A stretch of 64,000 nt of DNA from Tenacibaculum singaporense (lineage in GTDB: Bacteria > Bacteroidota > Bacteroidia > Flavobacteriales > Flavobacteriaceae). The notes under the pieces were generated by a model, which saw nothing but the letters and a program-made list of their open reading frames with translations, did not search any database and was not told the DNA's origin. How positions within the stretch are numbered: the stretch's first letter is position 1; every line of letters starts with the position of its first letter. The translations under genes were made by a program, and so were the position numbers. The DNA is taken from assembly GCF_003867015.1 (NCBI RefSeq), contig NZ_CP032548.1, positions 558,001 to 622,000 of the forward strand. Direction: 5' to 3'. Shown piece after piece: positions 61,122-64,000 of this stretch.

Positions 61122-62663
61122 ATGGCAGATTTTGGTATTAAAGAAGCTCTAGCTACTTTAGGCTTACAAGAAATAAATGAAGGAACTTCAACAGGTTCAG
61201 TAAACTTTTCAAACGGTGAAATTATTGAATCATATTCACCAGTAGATGGAAAGTTAATAGGAAAAGTAAAAGCTTCTACCAAAGAAGATTACGAAAAAGT
61301 GATGGATGCTGCTACCTCAGCATTTAAAACATGGAGAGCAATGCCTGCACCTCAACGTGGAGAAATTGTTCGTCAATTTGGAAACAAATTAAGAGAATTA
61401 AAAGAACCATTAGGTAAGTTAGTTTCTTACGAAATGGGAAAATCTTACCAAGAAGGTTTAGGTGAGGTTCAAGAAATGATTGATATCTGTGATTTTGCTG
61501 TAGGTTTATCTCGTCAGTTAAACGGACAAGTAATTCCATCAGAAAGACCAGGACACGTAATGCGTGAGCAATGGCACCCATTAGGAGTAGTTGGTATTAT
61601 TTCAGCATTTAACTTCCCTGTAGCTGTTTGGTCTTGGAACACAGCATTAGCTTGGATTTGTGGTAACGTATGTGTATGGAAAGGTTCAGAAAAAGCTCCT
61701 TTATGTTCAGTAGCTTGCCAAAATATTATAGCTGAGGTTTTAAAAGCTAACGATTTACCAGAAGGTATTTCTTGTATTGTTAATGGAGATTACAAAGTTG
61801 GTGAATACATTACTGAAGATACACGTATTCCTTTAGTATCAGCTACTGGTTCTACAAGAATGGGACGTATTGTTGGTGCTAAAGTTGCTGAGCGTTTCGG
61901 TAAATCATTATTAGAATTAGGAGGAAACAATGCAATTATTATTACTCCAACTGCTGATTTAAAAGTAGTAGTTCCTGGAGCTGTATTTGGTGCTGTAGGT
62001 ACTTGTGGTCAACGTTGTACATCAACACGTCGTTTAATCATCCACGAATCTGTATATGATAAAGTAAGAGATGCGATTGTTGGAGCTTACGGTCAAATTA
62101 AGATTGGAAACCCATTAGATGAAAACAATCACGTTGGACCATTAATTGATAAAGACTCAGTAGATACATATTTAGCTGCTATTGAAAAAGCAAAAGCTGA
62201 AGGAGGTAAAGTATTAGTAGAAGGAGGTGTTTTAGAAGGAGAAGGATATGAAAGTGGTTGTTACGTTAAACCAGCAATTATTGAAGCTGAAAACCACTAT
62301 GAAATCGTTCAACATGAAACATTTGCTCCAATTTTATACTTAATGAAGTATTCAGGAGATGTTGAAAACGCTATTGAATTACAAAATGGAGTAGCGCAAG
62401 GATTATCTTCTTCAATCATGACAGCAGAAATGAAAGAAGCTGAAAAATTCTTATCATTCGCAGGGTCTGACTGTGGTATTGCTAACGTTAATATTGGTAC
62501 TTCAGGAGCTGAAATCGGTGGTGCTTTCGGTGGTGAGAAAGAAACAGGTGGTGGACGTGAGTCTGGATCTGATGCTTGGAAAGTATACATGCGTCGTCAG
62601 ACAAATACCGTAAACTATTCTGATGAGTTACCTTTAGCACAAGGAATTAAGTTCGATTTATAA
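61122..62663 (+). CDS. Aldehyde dehydrogenase, ALDH7-like
   Basis: 513 residues. The ALDH core has the catalytic Cys/Gly motif FGAVGTCGQRCTSTRRLIIHESVYD and the general-base motif LLELGGNNAIIITPTADL, and ends GGGRESGSDAWKVYMRRQTNTVNYSDELPLAQGIKFDL, as in ALDH7 (aminoadipate semialdehyde/piperideine-6-carboxylate) dehydrogenases. Lysine catabolism is a probable role by family. I start at the ATG at 61122 (MADFGIKEALATLGL); the frame to 61014 adds 36 residues from the untranslated leader. A strong terminator follows. Confidence 0.93.
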   Translation: MADFGIKEALATLGLQEINEGTSTGSVNFSNGEIIESYSPVDGKLIGKVKASTKEDYEKVMDAATSAFKTWRAMPAPQRGEIVRQFGNKLRELKEPLGKLVSYEMGKSYQEGLGEVQEMIDICDFAVGLSRQLNGQVIPSERPGHVMREQWHPLGVVGIISAFNFPVAVWSWNTALAWICGNVCVWKGSEKAPLCSVACQNIIAEVLKANDLPEGISCIVNGDYKVGEYITEDTRIPLVSATGSTRMGRIVGAKVAERFGKSLLELGGNNAIIITPTADLKVVVPGAVFGAVGTCGQRCTSTRRLIIHESVYDKVRDAIVGAYGQIKIGNPLDENNHVGPLIDKDSVDTYLAAIEKAKAEGGKVLVEGGVLEGEGYESGCYVKPAIIEAENHYEIVQHETFAPILYLMKYSGDVENAIELQNGVAQGLSSSIMTAEMKEAEKFLSFAGSDCGIANVNIGTSGAEIGGAFGGEKETGGGRESGSDAWKVYMRRQTNTVNYSDELPLAQGIKFDL

Positions 62664-62685
62664 GAAAACATAGTTTTCAAAACAT

Positions 62686-62717
62686 AAAAAAGTCTCATCA
62701 TTTCGATGAGACTTTTT
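62686..62717. terminator. Bidirectional terminator
   Basis: AAAAAGTCTCATC / GATGAGACTTTTT stem with five-base loop between the dehydrogenase and the convergent ankyrin gene. Confidence 0.9.
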
Positions 62718-62742
62718 GTTTTTAACTAAGTTGGTGGTTATA

Positions 62743-63126
62743 CTATTTTTCTAAAGCAGCAGCAATAATTGTATAAGCTTCGTGTGCTTTTGACATTTTA
62801 GCATACTCTAAGGCAGTGTACCCTCTTTCTGATTTTACTTTTAATTTAGCTCCACTATCAATTAATAATTGAACAATATCTGCTTTGTTATATCTAGCAG
62901 CAAACATTAAAGGAGTTAATCCGGTAGATTTTCTGTTAATATCTGTTCCATTTTCAACCATAGCTTTTACAGCCTCAAAGTTTCCAGCTCTAATTAACTT
63001 ACAAAAAGTACTTACGTTAGGATATTCTAAGGTAGTTTTAACAGGAGCTTCGTATGAAGTTGAAGCAGCAGTGATAGTTCCGAAAGATAAAGCGATTGCT
63101 AAAGCAGTTAATACAAATTTTTTCAT
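62743..63126 (-). CDS. Secreted ankyrin-repeat protein
   Basis: 127 residues. Signal peptide MKKFVLTALAIALSFGTITA, then about three ankyrin repeats (FCKLIRAGNFEAVKAMVENGTDIN, RKSTGLTPLMFAARYNKADIVQLLIDSGAKL, KVKSERGYTALEYAKMSKAHEAYTIIAAALEK). The G-x-T-P-L-M-F-A-A consensus is clear. Periplasmic or surface protein-binding role inferred. The start codon is followed upstream by 196 bp of AT-rich intergenic DNA. Confidence 0.9.
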   Translation of the reverse strand: MKKFVLTALAIALSFGTITAASTSYEAPVKTTLEYPNVSTFCKLIRAGNFEAVKAMVENGTDINRKSTGLTPLMFAARYNKADIVQLLIDSGAKLKVKSERGYTALEYAKMSKAHEAYTIIAAALEK

Positions 63127-63322
63127 GATGTTAAGTTTTTATTTTAAGATTAGGTTACAGCTAAAAGACGCCTATTAAAACAAAACGTTTCATTAAAAGT
63201 GCACACTTAACAATTATTTAAGATAAGGTCTTAAAAATCTCTTAATAGATTAAATAATTTTTAATAAATTAACAATCAGTAATTTAATTAACCAAAAACG
63301 TAACCAAACTTAAAACAGAATT

Positions 63323-63841
63323 ATGAATCAGAGTATATTAATTCCATTAATAGTAGGTGTTGTTTCTGCTATATTAGGCTATTTATTAGGAAGATTATTG
63401 AGTAAAAGCAAAAATGGAAATGAGAAAGTTCTTTTAAAAAATAAAATAGCCAAGCTAGAGTCAAGCTTGAGAAAATGTAAAGAAAGCAGGTCTATTTTAG
63501 AAACAGACTTAAAATTAGCGAAAGAATCGAGTGTGTTAATACCTTTTGATGCATCTTTAGCCAAAACGATTTTTGGAAAAAAAATAAAGGAAAATGATTT
63601 AAAAATAATTGAAGGTGTGGGACCTAAAATAGAAGAACTTTTCCATAACTCTGGAATTAGTACTTGGAAGGAGTTAGGGGAAACTTCAATAGATAAATGT
63701 CAAGAAGTGTTGAAAAGTGGAGGAGACCGTTACAGGGCTCATAAACCAAATACTTGGCCAAAACAAGCACAACTTGCTTATGAAGGTAAATGGCAAGAAC
63801 TAAAAGAATGGCAAGATAATTTGGATGGCGGAAAAGCATAA
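63323..63841 (+). CDS. Membrane-anchored helix-hairpin-helix protein
   Basis: 172 residues. N-terminal membrane helix (ILIPLIVGVVSAILGYLLGRLL) followed by a Lys/Glu coiled coil to about residue 75, then a helix-hairpin-helix domain: ENDLKIIEGVGPKIEELFHNSGISTWKELGETSIDKCQEVL, closest to the predicted 5' nuclease-like/ComEA-type HhH modules; DNA binding is inferred. The C-terminus (PNTWPKQAQLAYEGKWQELKEWQDNLDGG) is Trp-rich. It ends before a strong terminator. Confidence 0.85.
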   Translation: MNQSILIPLIVGVVSAILGYLLGRLLSKSKNGNEKVLLKNKIAKLESSLRKCKESRSILETDLKLAKESSVLIPFDASLAKTIFGKKIKENDLKIIEGVGPKIEELFHNSGISTWKELGETSIDKCQEVLKSGGDRYRAHKPNTWPKQAQLAYEGKWQELKEWQDNLDGGKA

Positions 63842-63849
63842 TAACAATA

Positions 63850-63880
63850 GAAATCCCTCGTAACTAGCGAGGGATTTTCT
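63850..63880 (+). terminator. Rho-independent terminator
   Basis: AAATCCCTCG / CGAGGGATTT stem with a seven-base loop and T4CT4 tail, directly after the HhH gene. Confidence 0.9.
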
Positions 63881-63912
63881 TTTATATTTGTTTGGAGCAA
63901 CTATAAAGTATT

Positions 63913-64000
63913 ATGAAAATTATCGATCTATCCAAACCTATTCAATACAATAAACAAGATCCATGGTTTATGAAAGTTAAAATAAAACATAAACCACATC
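63913..64000 (+). CDS. Cyclase-family protein, 5' end only
   Basis: ATG at 63913; the frame is open to the window edge, 29 residues visible (MKIIDLSKPIQYNKQDPWFM, then KVKIKHKPH). The start IIDLSKPI is how kynurenine-formamidase/cyclase-family proteins begin (IDLSxxI). The rest lies outside the window, so the call is tentative. Confidence 0.6.
   Translation, partial: MKIIDLSKPIQYNKQDPWFMKVKIKHKPH

Noticed and set aside
63657..63839. Minus-strand frame opposite the HhH gene
   Set aside because: Shadow of the real plus-strand gene, with Leu-rich composition typical of antisense frames.

Overview
The window looks like a chromosomal segment of a marine-type Flavobacteriaceae bacterium (Bacteroidota), possibly near Tenacibaculum; the genus is inference. 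The evidence is low G+C, starts without strong Shine-Dalgarno sequences, TTG / TAnnTTTG-like promoters, and a characteristic gene set: HU/SPOR protein, DUF4175 giant, GIN-domain adhesin-like protein, double-glycine-leader peptides, TonB receptor, and an ECF sigma operon ending in a membrane-anchor/beta-barrel protein. No tRNA, rRNA, CRISPR array, prophage or insertion sequence transposase was recognised.

Layout. 1-7.7 kb: SPOR protein (cut by the window edge), dprA, a kinase-like orphan, an EamA exporter and mfd. 7.8-12.5 kb is accessory: an AIPR-type phage-defence candidate, a single-domain GIY-YIG nuclease and a JmjC-like cupin protein, set among at least nine copies or half-copies of a ~110 bp palindromic repeat. 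Pieces of the same repeat world are also fused in frame into mfd. 12.5-18.4 kb: a 1189-residue orphan, an NTF2-like secreted protein, a TerB-like protein and a small beta-barrel protein. 18.4-22 kb: gltX, then four small double-glycine-leader, cysteine-rich peptides (three not longer than 61 residues) around an outer-membrane barrel gene. 22-35 kb: DUF4175 protein, ybeY, mnmG, a methyltransferase, DoxX, SPFH, YbjQ, tatA, GIN protein, rnr and a diacylglycerol-kinase-like protein. Next to mnmG are a perfect parS-type palindrome and a near copy; a ~0.6-0.9 kb AT-rich gene-free stretch with DnaA-box-like words lies before rpiB, so this could be origin-proximal.

35.9-46 kb: rpiB, an acetyltransferase, an RluE-like pseudouridine synthase, then a three-gene set that looks like copper uptake (TonB receptor, Met/His-rich lipoprotein, Cys-motif membrane protein), recA, dut, gpsA, an ACT-like protein and an MFS exporter. 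46.2-47.7 kb: a lipoprotein with a C-terminal toxin-like (DUF6973-like) domain followed one base later by a small lipoprotein, a candidate toxin-immunity pair. 47.8-57.5 kb: glycerol-3-phosphate dehydrogenase, two tandem YHS proteins, a WYL regulator, a DSD1-type PLP enzyme, a sugar-lactone oxidase, and a peroxiredoxin/flavin-reductase pair divergent from an HxlR regulator, then a LuxE-like protein. 57.5-60 kb: a self-contained ECF sigma operon (ECF-type promoter, lipoprotein, sigma factor, membrane/barrel partner). The sigma gene has no ATG, GTG or TTG start that could give a full-length protein, and its 5' coding region folds into a 21-bp near-perfect hairpin. 60-64 kb: isoaspartyl peptidase, an ALDH7-like dehydrogenase, an ankyrin protein, a helix-hairpin-helix membrane protein and the start of a cyclase-family gene.

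Best candidates for something new are the GIY-YIG gene nested in palindromic repeats with related in-frame insertions in mfd, the double-glycine peptide cluster, the sigma-factor hairpin with a non-canonical start, and the toxin/immunity-like lipoprotein pair.
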